Below, in pieces: positions 18,466 to 26,342 of a DNA stretch of 64,000 nucleotides (positions are counted from its first letter, which is position 1; each line of letters opens with the position of its first letter). This stretch comes from Streptomyces spororaveus. GTDB lineage: Bacteria; Actinomycetota; Actinomycetes; Streptomycetales; Streptomycetaceae. The translations under genes were made by a program, and so were the position numbers. The notes beneath the pieces were generated by a model. It was not told the origin of the DNA. It was given only the letters and a program-made list of their open reading frames with translations, and made no database searches. Location: NCBI RefSeq assembly GCF_016755875.1, contig NZ_BNED01000005.1, forward strand, positions 5,532,001 to 5,596,000, given 5' to 3'.

Positions 18466-19524
18466 TCAGTGCGTTCCGGCCACGTCCGGTACGGACTGCG
18501 GCTGTTCGGGCGCCGCGCGGCGCCGGCGGCGCAGCGCCCACACCGTGGCGCCCGCGCCCGCCAGTACCAGGAGCAGGCCCACGGCCGGCCAGGGGACGGC
18601 GACGAACTCGGTCCCGGACTCCGAGACCAGATCGGGGTGGGCCGCCGCGCCCGCCGTGACCTTGACGGTCACCCAGTCCGACTGGGGGGCGTCCGGCCAC
18701 GGTTCCGTCAGCTCGATCCGCTGACCCGGCAGCAGGCTCAGCTTCAGCTCTCGGGCGGGCCGGTCCAGCACCTGGCGCCCGAACAATCCCTCCGCGGACA
18801 CCGCCACCCGGGGCTCGACGACCACGTTGCCCCGGTTGACGAGCGCGTACGAGACGGTGGCGCGGGCGTCGCGCACCCAGGGCAGCAGCGGCGCCGAGCG
18901 GCTGACCCGCACGTCCTCCACGCTCAGCCCCGCCGTGACGGGCCCCGGCACCCGGAAGTACAGCCGGGCACCCACCGAGCGCTTCACCCCGACCTGGACC
19001 TTGCCCTCCTGCTGTACGCCCTCCACGGCGGTGCCGAGGGCGACGATCCCGCCGACGTGGTCACCGGGCGTCGCGTCCGCCGGGACCTTCACGGTGAACG
19101 GGATGTCCTTGCGGCCCTTGGCGGGCACGGTGACGGTGCTCGCGGTCTCCGGTGCCAGCGTGACCCACGCGCCGACGTCCTTCGGCTTCGTCTCGACCGG
19201 CAGCAGCGCGAAGGCGCCGCCCGCCGGGGTGTTCACGGCGTCGGTGGCGAAGACCTGGAACGTCAGCTCCTTGTCGGAGGAGTTCACGATCGTCACGCTG
19301 TCGCCGAGCGTGCTCCCGGCCGCGCCCTGATGGAAGAAGTACGCGCGGTCGGTCATCGCCGCCCCGGCCGCCGGCGTCGGGAAGACCCCCCACGTGCCGT
19401 TGTCCGCGGCGCTCGCCACGGTGGGCGGCAGCAGGCCCGCGCCGCCGGACAGCAGGCCGAGGAGCAGACCGTACAGGAGGGTGCGGATACGGCTACGAAT
19501 GCGGGTGCGGGCGCGGGTGCGCAT
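18466..19524 (-). CDS. DUF916 (WxL-interacting) cell-surface protein
   Basis: Exported membrane-anchored protein of 352 residues. It has an Arg-rich N-terminus with a signal peptide (about residues 15-40, cleaved near ASA-AD). A DUF916-like region begins GTWGVFPTPAAGAAMTDRAYFFHQGAAGST and holds two beta-sandwich halves. A C-terminal transmembrane helix VPWPAVGLLLVLAGAGATVWAL and a short RRRRRAAPEQ cytoplasmic tail follow. In Firmicutes this family holds WxL proteins at the cell wall. Here it directly follows a WxL-like gene on the same strand, 92 bp apart with a terminator-like stem between, which supports the same partnership. The start is ATG 19524 with CGGAGA upstream. Confidence 0.8.
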   Translation of the reverse strand: MRTRARTRIRSRIRTLLYGLLLGLLSGGAGLLPPTVASAADNGTWGVFPTPAAGAAMTDRAYFFHQGAAGSTLGDSVTIVNSSDKELTFQVFATDAVNTPAGGAFALLPVETKPKDVGAWVTLAPETASTVTVPAKGRKDIPFTVKVPADATPGDHVGGIVALGTAVEGVQQEGKVQVGVKRSVGARLYFRVPGPVTAGLSVEDVRVSRSAPLLPWVRDARATVSYALVNRGNVVVEPRVAVSAEGLFGRQVLDRPARELKLSLLPGQRIELTEPWPDAPQSDWVTVKVTAGAAAHPDLVSESGTEFVAVPWPAVGLLLVLAGAGATVWALRRRRRAAPEQPQSVPDVAGTH

Positions 19525-19563
19525 GGGCGGTCTCGTCTCCGGTGGGCGCGGAAAGGGGAAAGG

Positions 19564-19593
19564 GGTGGTGCGGCGCCGGAGCGCCGCACCACC
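19564..19593 (-). terminator. intergenic hairpin between WxL-like and DUF916 genes
   Basis: GGTGGTGCGGCGC (19564-19576) and GCGCCGCACCACC (19581-19593) form a perfect 13-bp stem with a CGGA tetraloop. It lies just after the WxL-like stop, so read-through would set the ratio between the surface protein and its DUF916 partner. Confidence 0.8.
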
Positions 19594-19616
19594 CTGGGGC
19601 CGAGCGGCCGGACGGG

Positions 19617-20912
19617 TCAGGCGATCGAGAAGGTCACGACCGTCTGGTAGGTGTCCGCGAACATGAAGGGCGGGAGCTGGATCATCCCGGCGCCGCCGAC
19701 GGCGAACTCACCGCCGGTCAGCTCGTCCCCGCCGGCGGCCTGGGAGGCCACCTTCATCGGGACGTCGGAGATCGCGCCGGGCGTGCCCGCGGTGCACGTG
19801 CTCGGGCTGTCCGGGTTGGTCACGGTGCAGGACGGCTGGATGCCGATCTGCGCCTTCGCCATCGAGTGGCCGGTGGTCTGGTTCAGGAACGGCGTACGCG
19901 TCGCCGTCACGTCCCAGCCGAGCGAGCCGCCGCGGAAGTCCTGGACGGTCGCCGCGTTGAAGACGCCGACCACCGACTGGGCCTTTCCGTTGATGGTGAC
20001 CGCGCCGAAGCTGACGGCCGGCTGGCCGTCCTTCGGGCCGAGGGCCAGCGGCCCCGGCAGGACCTCGACGTCGACCGGGTTCTTCACACCGGCCTGCTCC
20101 TCCAGGAACACGAAGGCCTTGTACGGGGTGATCGAACCGTCGATCCTGATCGCGTCGGCCTTCTTGGTGACCGTGATGTTGCAGGTGGCCGCGCCGGACG
20201 CGTCGGCCGTGCCCGCGCCGGTGTCACCGGTCACCGCACCCGCGAGCAGGGCGGAGCAGGTGACGGCGCCGGCCGGGAAGTTGGCGCCGGTCACGGTGAC
20301 GGCGGTGCCCGCCGGGCCGCTGTTGGGCGTCAGCTTCGTGGTGACCGGGTCCTTGGGCAGGGCCTCGACCGCGACCGAGCCGAGCGAGGCACTCGGGCGC
20401 GGCGCCGGGGTACAGGTGGTGGTGAACACCGAACCGGAGAGGTCCGCGTCGGTCACCGCCAGGTCGAGGGCGACCTGGACCGTGGTTCCCTCGGTGCCGT
20501 CCGGAATCCGGATCGTTCCGGAGAACGCCTTGGGGTCGAGCGGCTGCCCGGCCACGACGCTGACGGTCTCCGGCGGGCTGGTCACCACCTGGGTGGTGGT
20601 ACCGACCTTGAGGGTGATCTTGGAGGTGTTCACCGTGGTGACGGAGAACCCGGGGATCAGCGGGCTCGCGCCCGGGTCGATCGTGATCGGGACGACGTCG
20701 CCGGCCTTGGCGCCGTCGGGCAGGGTGACCGTCCAGTTCTGGTTGCCCGAGCCGTCCGGCTGCGGCGCCGGGGCGTCGCAGTTCTCGAAGACAGCCGTGG
20801 TCTTGGTCGCGGCCTGCGCGGATCCCGTCAGGGCCACCACGCCGCCCGTCAGGGCCAGAGACAGGGCTCCCGCCCCGGCCAGCACTCTTCGTCTGAGCGT
20901 TCTCGTACTCAC
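19617..20912 (-). CDS. secreted WxL-domain-like surface protein with IPT/TIG-like domain
   Basis: Secreted protein of 431 residues. It has a signal peptide (RRRVLAGAGALSLALTGG...GSAQA, cleaved about residue 34), then a beta-rich N-terminal domain. A central IPT/TIG-like Ig repeat follows (TKLTPNSGPAGTAVTVTGANF, about residues 190-250). A C-terminal domain matches the WxL pattern: FRGGSLGWDVTATRTPF with its W, and a closing strand DTYQTVVTFSIA. WxL domains bind peptidoglycan non-covalently in Firmicutes. The start is GTG 20912, with AAGGAG eleven bases upstream and a C-rich hairpin in the leader. The assignment to WxL rests on this motif layout and on the neighbouring DUF916 gene; a database profile was not run. 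Confidence 0.68.
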   Translation of the reverse strand: MSTRTLRRRVLAGAGALSLALTGGVVALTGSAQAATKTTAVFENCDAPAPQPDGSGNQNWTVTLPDGAKAGDVVPITIDPGASPLIPGFSVTTVNTSKITLKVGTTTQVVTSPPETVSVVAGQPLDPKAFSGTIRIPDGTEGTTVQVALDLAVTDADLSGSVFTTTCTPAPRPSASLGSVAVEALPKDPVTTKLTPNSGPAGTAVTVTGANFPAGAVTCSALLAGAVTGDTGAGTADASGAATCNITVTKKADAIRIDGSITPYKAFVFLEEQAGVKNPVDVEVLPGPLALGPKDGQPAVSFGAVTINGKAQSVVGVFNAATVQDFRGGSLGWDVTATRTPFLNQTTGHSMAKAQIGIQPSCTVTNPDSPSTCTAGTPGAISDVPMKVASQAAGGDELTGGEFAVGGAGMIQLPPFMFADTYQTVVTFSIA

Positions 20913-20942
20913 TGGGTCGCGACTCCTTCGTCATGACGAACC

Positions 20943-20970
20943 CCTCCCCCCACCCGCTGTGTGGGGGAGG
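20943..20970 (-). promoter_or_regulatory. leader hairpin upstream of the WxL-like gene
   Basis: CCTCCCCC (20943-20950) and GGGGGAGG (20963-20970) pair 31 bp upstream of the GTG start. As RNA on the minus strand it would be a stable hairpin just before the ribosome binding site. Confidence 0.5.
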
Positions 20971-21053
20971 CCGAGCCGGTGCGGTGGCCGATATTGACGC
21001 GTCGCCGTGATGAGAAGTCAATGACTTGCTTTCGCCCGAAGCACACAGAAATT

Positions 21054-21086
21054 GATGGGCCATCAGGGGGAGTCTGATGGCCCATC
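21054..21086 (-). terminator. terminator of the subtilase gene
   Basis: GATGGGCCATCA (21054-21065) and TGATGGCCCATC (21075-21086) form a perfect 12-bp stem with a 9-nt loop. It lies 40 bp past the stop of the minus-strand S8 peptidase gene and is followed on that strand by AATTTCTG. Confidence 0.9.
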
Positions 21087-21125
21087 GGATACCGACCGGT
21101 CGGGGCGGGCCGGGCGCGGTTCGGA

Positions 21126-22412
21126 CTAGCGCGCGGTGGGGGTGTGGAGCAGCAGGTTCGGGGTGCCGGCCGGGAGCTGCGCGATCCGGTCGGGTACGGC
21201 GCTGTGCAGCAGTTCCTGGGACACCCGCGCCGGGGTGCGTGCCGTACCGCGGGCCAGGATGAGTGCGGCGACCCCGGCCACGTGCGGGGCGGCCATCGAG
21301 GTGCCGGAGGCGCGGGCCGTGGCGGTGGCGGAGTCCTTCCAGGCCGAGGTGATGCCCACGCCCGGAGCCGAGAGGTCCACGCAGCGGCCGTGGTCGGAGA
21401 ACGGCGCCCGCCGGTCCTGGGCGTCGGTCGCGCCGACCGTGATGGCCTGGGGCACGGCGGCCGGGGATCCGCCGCAGGCGTCCCTGCCGTCGTTGCCGGC
21501 GGCCGCGGTGACGGTGATCCCGGAGGCCACGGCCCGGATCACGGCCGTGTCGAGGGCGCGGCTGCGGGTGCCGCCGATGCTCAAGTTGGCCACGGCCGGG
21601 GTGGCCGGGGCCTTGGCGGCGTCCTTCACCACCCAGTCGAGACCCTTGAGGATCGCCGACAGGCGAGCGTCACCACGGCAGTCGGCCACCTTCACCCCGA
21701 CCAGCGAGACCCCCTTGGCCACCCCGTACGTCGCCCCGCCCACGGTCGCCGCGACGTGCGTGCCGTGGCCGCTGCAGTCGCGGGAGCTGCCGAGGAACAC
21801 CGCGTTGTAGCCCGTGCGGGCCCGGCCGCCGAATTCCAGGTGGCCGGTGTTGATGCCGGTGTCGACGACGTAGACGGTGACGCCCTCGGCCCTGCCGGGG
21901 TACGTGTACGAGCCGTCGAGCGGGAGTTCGCGCTGGTCGATCCGGTCCAGGGACCAGGGGGCGGGAGCCTGCCGCAGCACTTGCGGTTCGGGGGCTCCGG
22001 GAGCTCCGGGGGTGTCAGGGGTGTCGGTGGCGTCGGTGGTGTGGAACCTCGCGTCCGGTTCCACGGAGGCCACCCGGGGGTCGGCGGCCAGGGCGGCGGC
22101 CCGGCCGGCCGTCGTGCGGACGGCGAAGCCGTTCAGGGCGGCGTCGTAGACGGCTCCGACCTCGTCGCCCGCGTCCGCGGCCTCGGCGGCCAGGACGCGG
22201 GTCGGCGCGCGCGAGGTGGTGTCCTTGAGAACGACGACGTAGGAGGCGGTGGCGGAGCGGAGAGCCGCAGGGGCGCCCGTGACGGGAGCGGTGGCGGTGG
22301 TGGCCGCCGCGAGAAGGGCGGCGGCGGGGAGCAGTGCGGCGAATGCGGTCATGCGGCCGATGCTCTGCGAGCGGTGGCGCGGGCGCGCGGAGGGTGCGCC
22401 GAGCGGGCGCAC
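21126..22412 (-). CDS. secreted S8 (subtilisin-like) serine peptidase
   Basis: Exported subtilase of 428 residues. The order is signal peptide (hydrophobic stretch MTAFAALLPAAALLAAATT), then an I9-type propeptide (SYVVVLKDTTSRAPTRV...), then the catalytic domain. All catalytic residues are present: Asp in VYVVDTGINTGH, His in CSGHGTHVAATVGG, Asn in AAAGNDGRDACGG and Ser in GTSMAAPHVAG. A Pro/Ala/Asp/Thr-rich linker (TDATDTPDTPGAPGAPEP) joins propeptide and peptidase. GTG 22412 is kept because it supplies the Arg-rich n-region of the signal peptide; ATG 22352 would start inside the hydrophobic core. Neither has a good ribosome binding site. Confidence 0.93.
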   Translation of the reverse strand: MRPLGAPSARPRHRSQSIGRMTAFAALLPAAALLAAATTATAPVTGAPAALRSATASYVVVLKDTTSRAPTRVLAAEAADAGDEVGAVYDAALNGFAVRTTAGRAAALAADPRVASVEPDARFHTTDATDTPDTPGAPGAPEPQVLRQAPAPWSLDRIDQRELPLDGSYTYPGRAEGVTVYVVDTGINTGHLEFGGRARTGYNAVFLGSSRDCSGHGTHVAATVGGATYGVAKGVSLVGVKVADCRGDARLSAILKGLDWVVKDAAKAPATPAVANLSIGGTRSRALDTAVIRAVASGITVTAAAGNDGRDACGGSPAAVPQAITVGATDAQDRRAPFSDHGRCVDLSAPGVGITSAWKDSATATARASGTSMAAPHVAGVAALILARGTARTPARVSQELLHSAVPDRIAQLPAGTPNLLLHTPTAR

Positions 22413-22512
22413 GACACGCCGACCCGCGGGTGGATCCCGGCCCGCGCCGGGACGGCACGCCCGGACCCGGCACGCCCGGGTCCGGCACGCCCGGACCCGG
22501 ACGGTCGCTCCG

Positions 22513-24225
22513 TCAGGCCGCCCGCCAGACCGTCATGTCCGCCCTCAGGGAGCTCGGGAGGCCCAGGTCCGCCGTCCACGGAGTCGACTTGAGCGTGAGC
22601 ACGAGCAGCGCGATGTCCCCCGTCGCGCGGTGCTTGACGCAGAACTCGCTCCCGGCCGCTGCCGAGCCCAGGTCCTGGCTCCGTGTGGCCGTTCTCCCCT
22701 CCACGGCGGTCCGGCAGGAGTCGAGGGAGCCGTGCGGCTTGCCCGTCAGCTGGGCGATCACACTGGTGTCGCTCTCCAGCGCACAGCCCACGTCCTCGCA
22801 GTTCAGGCGGAGGTCCCCGGAGCGAGTGGCGAGCTGGACCGGTTCCTTGAGGGCGATCGAGTTCTCCTCGTCCAGGACCAGCGAGGGGTAGGGCACGGCC
22901 TTCGGGGGCGAGCTCGGGGACGGGCTCGCCGGCGGACTCGGGTTGGGGCTCGGGTTCGCGTTCGCTTTCGAGTCCGGCGAGGATCCGGTGCTCTTCCGGG
23001 TCGGGTCGCCGCTCGCCGGGCGGGTCGGCCCCGTCGGTGTCTTCTCGGTGGCCGGGGACTTCGCCCGGTCGCGCAGGCCGTCCATCGCCTTGTCCGCGAC
23101 CGACCAGAGCCCGCCCAGCATCAGTGCGAGGGTAGCCACCGACGCCGCGGCGATCAGCGCGTTGCGCCACCGGCGCTTGCGCCGTTGCCCCGGTTCTTCC
23201 GGAGCCGACGGCTCCGGAGGCTGCCACACCTGGTGCAGCGTGTACGGCTGGGCCGCCGGCGCGAGGGGCGAGGCGGCGGGGGCCGGGCCCGGCTCCGGGG
23301 CCGGCTCCGGTACGGGTACGGGTACGGGTTCCGGGACCGTCAGCTCCGGTCCGGTCACCTCGCGCCAGAGCGCCGGGCCGCCGTCCTCGTCGGCGTCCTC
23401 GCCCAGTTGCTTCCGGCACCACGCCACGATCTCCGCGGGGGTGGTCCGCTCCTGCGGATCGATGGCCAGGCACCGGGCGATCAGCGGACGCAGCTCCTGC
23501 GGGATCCGGGAGAGGTCGGGCGCGGAGTGCACGATCCGGTACAGCACCGTCGCGGAGGGGCCGGTGCCGTACAGCGGCTCGCCCAGCGCGGCGAACGCCG
23601 CGGTCTGGCCCAGCGCGAAGACGTCGGCGGCTGCCGTGACCTCACCCGCCGACGCCTGCTCGGGGGACATGTACTGGGGCGTGCCGATGGTGGCGCCCGT
23701 GGCGGTGTGCGTGGTGGCGTCGGCGGACAGCGAGATGCCGAAGTCGATGACACGGGGCCCGTCGGCGGCCAGCAGCACGTTCGACGGCTTCAGGTCGCGG
23801 TGCACGATGCCCGCGCCGTGGATGGCCTGCAGGGCCTCGGCCACACCCGCCATCAGCCACAGCACGGCGGGCACCGGCAGCGGTCCGCGCCGGTTCACGG
23901 CCTGCGACAGCGAGGGCCCGGGCACGTAGAGGGTGGCCAGCCAGGGCGGCGTTCCGTCCGCGTCGGCGTCGATCAGCTCGGCGGTGTAGGCGCCGCGGAC
24001 CCGCCGGGCGGCCTCCACCTCGCGGCGGAACCGCCGCCGGAACGTGGCGTCCTCGGCGAGTTCCGGACGTACCACCTTGATCGCCACCGGGCGGCCGCCC
24101 CGGGTGTGCGACAGGTAGACCCGGCCCATGCCGCCCGCGCCGAGCCGGGCCGCGATGCGGTATCCGGCCACGGTGGACGGATCGTCCGCCCGTAGCGGCT
24201 CGAACACCTCGGTCGCGCTGTTCAT
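22513..24225 (-). CDS. transmembrane Ser/Thr protein kinase (PASTA-less, Hanks type)
   Basis: Eukaryotic-type Ser/Thr kinase of 570 residues. The kinase domain (about residues 20-270) is intact: GAGGMGRVYLSHT loop, VAIKVVRPELA lysine, VHRDLKPSNVLL catalytic loop, IDFGIS and GTPQYMSPEQA. A Pro/Glu-rich linker follows (PVPVPEPAPEPGPAPAA). After RRKRRWRN there is one transmembrane helix (ALIAAASVATLALMLGGLW), then a Pro/Ser/Lys-rich spacer and a C-terminal extracellular domain of about 130 residues. That domain has four Cys (NCEDVGCALE, DSCRTAV, FCVKHR) that could form two disulfides. It has no PASTA repeats, so the sensed ligand is unknown. ATG 24225 has GGGAGG upstream. Confidence 0.93.
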   Translation of the reverse strand: MNSATEVFEPLRADDPSTVAGYRIAARLGAGGMGRVYLSHTRGGRPVAIKVVRPELAEDATFRRRFRREVEAARRVRGAYTAELIDADADGTPPWLATLYVPGPSLSQAVNRRGPLPVPAVLWLMAGVAEALQAIHGAGIVHRDLKPSNVLLAADGPRVIDFGISLSADATTHTATGATIGTPQYMSPEQASAGEVTAAADVFALGQTAAFAALGEPLYGTGPSATVLYRIVHSAPDLSRIPQELRPLIARCLAIDPQERTTPAEIVAWCRKQLGEDADEDGGPALWREVTGPELTVPEPVPVPVPEPAPEPGPAPAASPLAPAAQPYTLHQVWQPPEPSAPEEPGQRRKRRWRNALIAAASVATLALMLGGLWSVADKAMDGLRDRAKSPATEKTPTGPTRPASGDPTRKSTGSSPDSKANANPSPNPSPPASPSPSSPPKAVPYPSLVLDEENSIALKEPVQLATRSGDLRLNCEDVGCALESDTSVIAQLTGKPHGSLDSCRTAVEGRTATRSQDLGSAAAGSEFCVKHRATGDIALLVLTLKSTPWTADLGLPSSLRADMTVWRAA

Positions 24226-24312
24226 CGGCCTCCCCCGATCCCCTGGCCGCCCGACGGGCCGACCAGCGAACACCCTAAGCGCCGGGCAAGGGCCGGAGGT
24301 TGCCGGGGAGGC

Positions 24313-24380
24313 GGTGCGCGGAGGGGTGTGCGGGGCGGGTGCGCGGGCGGGTGTGCGAGGCGGTGTGCGGGTGGTGCGCG
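24313..24380. repeat. six degenerate GGTGYGCG repeats
   Basis: GGTGCGCG or GGTGTGCG occurs at 24313, 24325, 24338, 24349, 24362 and 24373, with spacings of 11-13 bp and G-rich filler. The block lies between the acetyltransferase stop and the kinase start, both minus strand. The plus strand is G-tract rich and could form a quadruplex. Confidence 0.6.
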
Positions 24381-24397
24381 GCCCCCGGGCCCCGGCG

Positions 24398-24811
24398 CTA
24401 CGGGGCGAGGGGCCAGCCGCGCATCGAGAAGACGCCCTCGTCGCGGGCGCCGGCGGCCCCGTACGTGGCAAGGGCGGCCTCATTGTCGGTGTCCACCCCC
24501 ACCCACATGCCGTAGCAGCCGCGTGCCCGGGCCTCCTCGGCGAGCGCCAGGGTCAGGTCGCGGCCGATGCCGCGACGGCGGTACCCCTCGTCCACGGAGA
24601 GCTCGTACAAGCACATCTCGGTGCCCTTGTCGGGGTGGCTCATCTCGATGCCGGAGACCATGCCGGCGGGCACGCCGTCGACGTAGGCGATGAGCATCAC
24701 GTGCCCCGGGGCGGCGAGGAAGCGCTCGGACCACTCCGTGCGGGCAGGCCCGTCGAAGAGGGACTCGGCGGCTGTGAGCTCGGCGGAGGTGAGGGCCCGG
24801 CGGATGTCCAT
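24398..24811 (-). CDS. GNAT-family N-acetyltransferase
   Basis: Acetyl-CoA-dependent N-acetyltransferase of 137 residues with a single GNAT domain. The acetyl-CoA loop is RRRGIGRDL (Q/RxxGxG/A). It is preceded by the conserved strand CLYELSVDEGY and followed by ARARGCYGMWVGVDTDNEAALATYGAAGA. The layout resembles the AAC(3)-I-like subgroup of GNAT proteins. I would not claim aminoglycoside resistance from this alone. The start is ATG 24811 (MDIRRALTSAEL); no strong ribosome binding site is visible. It is divergent from the alpha/beta hydrolase gene. Confidence 0.88.
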   Translation of the reverse strand: MDIRRALTSAELTAAESLFDGPARTEWSERFLAAPGHVMLIAYVDGVPAGMVSGIEMSHPDKGTEMCLYELSVDEGYRRRGIGRDLTLALAEEARARGCYGMWVGVDTDNEAALATYGAAGARDEGVFSMRGWPLAP

Positions 24812-24941
24812 GGCGGCCACGATAGTGCGCACATGACGGATGGTCAGCCGATGGACGGCACGGCGTGGCGGCCGCGGCACACGCCCGTGCCCCGGGTGGC
24901 CCGTAGCCTGTCCGGGTCGTCGAGACCCGAGGGGGAGCATC

Positions 24942-25712
24942 GTGAGGAACGCCGTGGTCACGCCGGAGGGCGACCGGATCCGCTGGGTCGAACTGGCGGG
25001 GGAGGAGCCGGCGCGCGTGTACGTGCACGGGCTCGGGGCCACCTCGCCCGCCTACTTCGCGGCGAGTGCCACCCATCCGCTGCTGGCGGGGCGGCGTTCG
25101 CTGCTGGTCGACCTGCTCGGCCACGGGCACAGCGACCGGCCCGAGGGATTCGGCTACACCCTCGAAGCGCATGCCGACGCGCTGGCGGCCGCCCTCACCG
25201 AGGCCGGTGCGGAGGGGGCCGAGCTGATCGCCCACAGCATGGGCGGGGCCGTGGCCATCGTGCTCGCGGACCGGCACCCCCACCTGGTGTCCCGGCTGGT
25301 GCTCGTCGACGCCAACCTGGATCCGCAGCGGCCGGTGCCCGTCGCGCCGGGGAGCAGCGGGATCGCCTCCTACACGGAGGAGGAGTTCCTGGCCGGGGGC
25401 TGGGCCGAGGTGCGGGACCGGGTCGGCGCGCACTGGTGGTCCACGATGCGGCTGGCCGGCCGGACCGCCCTGTACCGCACGGCCGTCCACCTGGCCGCCG
25501 GTACCACGCCCACCATGCGTGAGCTGCTGCTGGAGTCGAAGATCCCGCGCACCTACCTGCTGCCCGAGGCGGACGGTCCGCTCCCGGGCGCCGATGCCCT
25601 GGAGGCCTCGGGCGTGGCCGTGGTGCCGGTCCCCGACTGCGGGCACAACATCATGCTCGACAACCCGGACGGCTTCGCCCGGGCCACGGCGGAGGCGCTG
25701 GCGCGCGACTGA
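24942..25712 (+). CDS. alpha/beta hydrolase
   Basis: Alpha/beta-hydrolase fold enzyme of 256 residues. The nucleophile elbow is AHSMGGAVAI. The oxyanion loop is YVHGLGATSPAY, GHGHSDRPEGFGY is the family segment after strand 4, and the C-terminal His is in VPDCGHNIMLDNPDGF. The substrate is unknown; esterase or haloperoxidase-type activity is possible. The start is GTG 24942 (VRNAVVTPEGDR) with GGGGGAG upstream; the longer open frame from 24840 overlaps the divergent promoter. Confidence 0.88.
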   Translation: MRNAVVTPEGDRIRWVELAGEEPARVYVHGLGATSPAYFAASATHPLLAGRRSLLVDLLGHGHSDRPEGFGYTLEAHADALAAALTEAGAEGAELIAHSMGGAVAIVLADRHPHLVSRLVLVDANLDPQRPVPVAPGSSGIASYTEEEFLAGGWAEVRDRVGAHWWSTMRLAGRTALYRTAVHLAAGTTPTMRELLLESKIPRTYLLPEADGPLPGADALEASGVAVVPVPDCGHNIMLDNPDGFARATAEALARD

Positions 25713-25828
25713 GCCCCCCGCGCCCGGGCAGCACGTGCCATCCGCGCCGCCCGGGCGCGCACAGTAACCGCGGGGTGCCCGGGGGAGTTGCCGGAAGTGA
25801 TCCGTCCGCCCCCGGCCCGAGGAATTCC

Positions 25829-26326
25829 ATGCGCTTTCGCCTCCTTCGCCGCTTTTGCCTCCTTCGCCGCCGTCTCGTCCCCGCTCTCGCCACCGCCACC
25901 GCCGGTGCGGTGCTCGCCCTCGCCCCGGCGGCCTGGGCCGTCGCACCGCAGGTCCCGGCCGACAAGCCGCAGGTGCTCAGCCGCTGGACGCAGACCAGCG
26001 CCGCCAGCTACCAGGCATGGGCCGAGGCGCGCGAACACCGCGCCGCCTGGGTCGCGTACGGCTTCGACTGGTCGACGGACCAGTGCACCTCGTCCCCCGA
26101 CAACCCCTTCGGCTTCCCCTTCGCGGACGCCTGCGCGCGCCACGACTTCGGCTACCGCAACCACCGCGCGGCAGGGCTGTTCCCGGCCGCCAAGGCCAGG
26201 CTGGACCTGGCGTTCCACGCGGACCTGAAGCGGGTCTGCGCGCAGTACTCGGGCTCCCGCAGGAGCTCCTGCGACGGCACCGCGTGGACCTACTACCAGG
26301 CGGTCAGGCTTTTCGGCATCTCCTGA
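25829..26326 (+). CDS. secreted prokaryotic phospholipase A2
   Basis: Secreted phospholipase A2 of 165 residues that hydrolyses the sn-2 ester of glycerophospholipids, Ca-dependent in this family. An Arg-rich signal peptide (about residues 1-40, ending AAWA-VA) is followed by the mature domain. The catalytic His-Asp lie in DACARHDFGYRNHR. The four Cys (TDQCTSS, FADACARH, LKRVCAQY, RSSCDGT) match the two disulfides of the Streptomyces violaceoruber type enzyme. The start ATG 25829 has GAGGA upstream. It converges on the molybdoenzyme gene. Confidence 0.9.
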   Translation: MRFRLLRRFCLLRRRLVPALATATAGAVLALAPAAWAVAPQVPADKPQVLSRWTQTSAASYQAWAEAREHRAAWVAYGFDWSTDQCTSSPDNPFGFPFADACARHDFGYRNHRAAGLFPAAKARLDLAFHADLKRVCAQYSGSRRSSCDGTAWTYYQAVRLFGIS

Positions 26327-26339
26327 GGCCGACGGCCTC
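26325..26339. terminator. short bidirectional terminator
   Basis: GAGGCC GAC GGCCTC, overlapping the phospholipase stop codon and extended by CTGA/TCAG flanks. It lies between two convergent genes that are 16 bp apart. Confidence 0.6.
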
Positions 26340-26342
26340 CGC

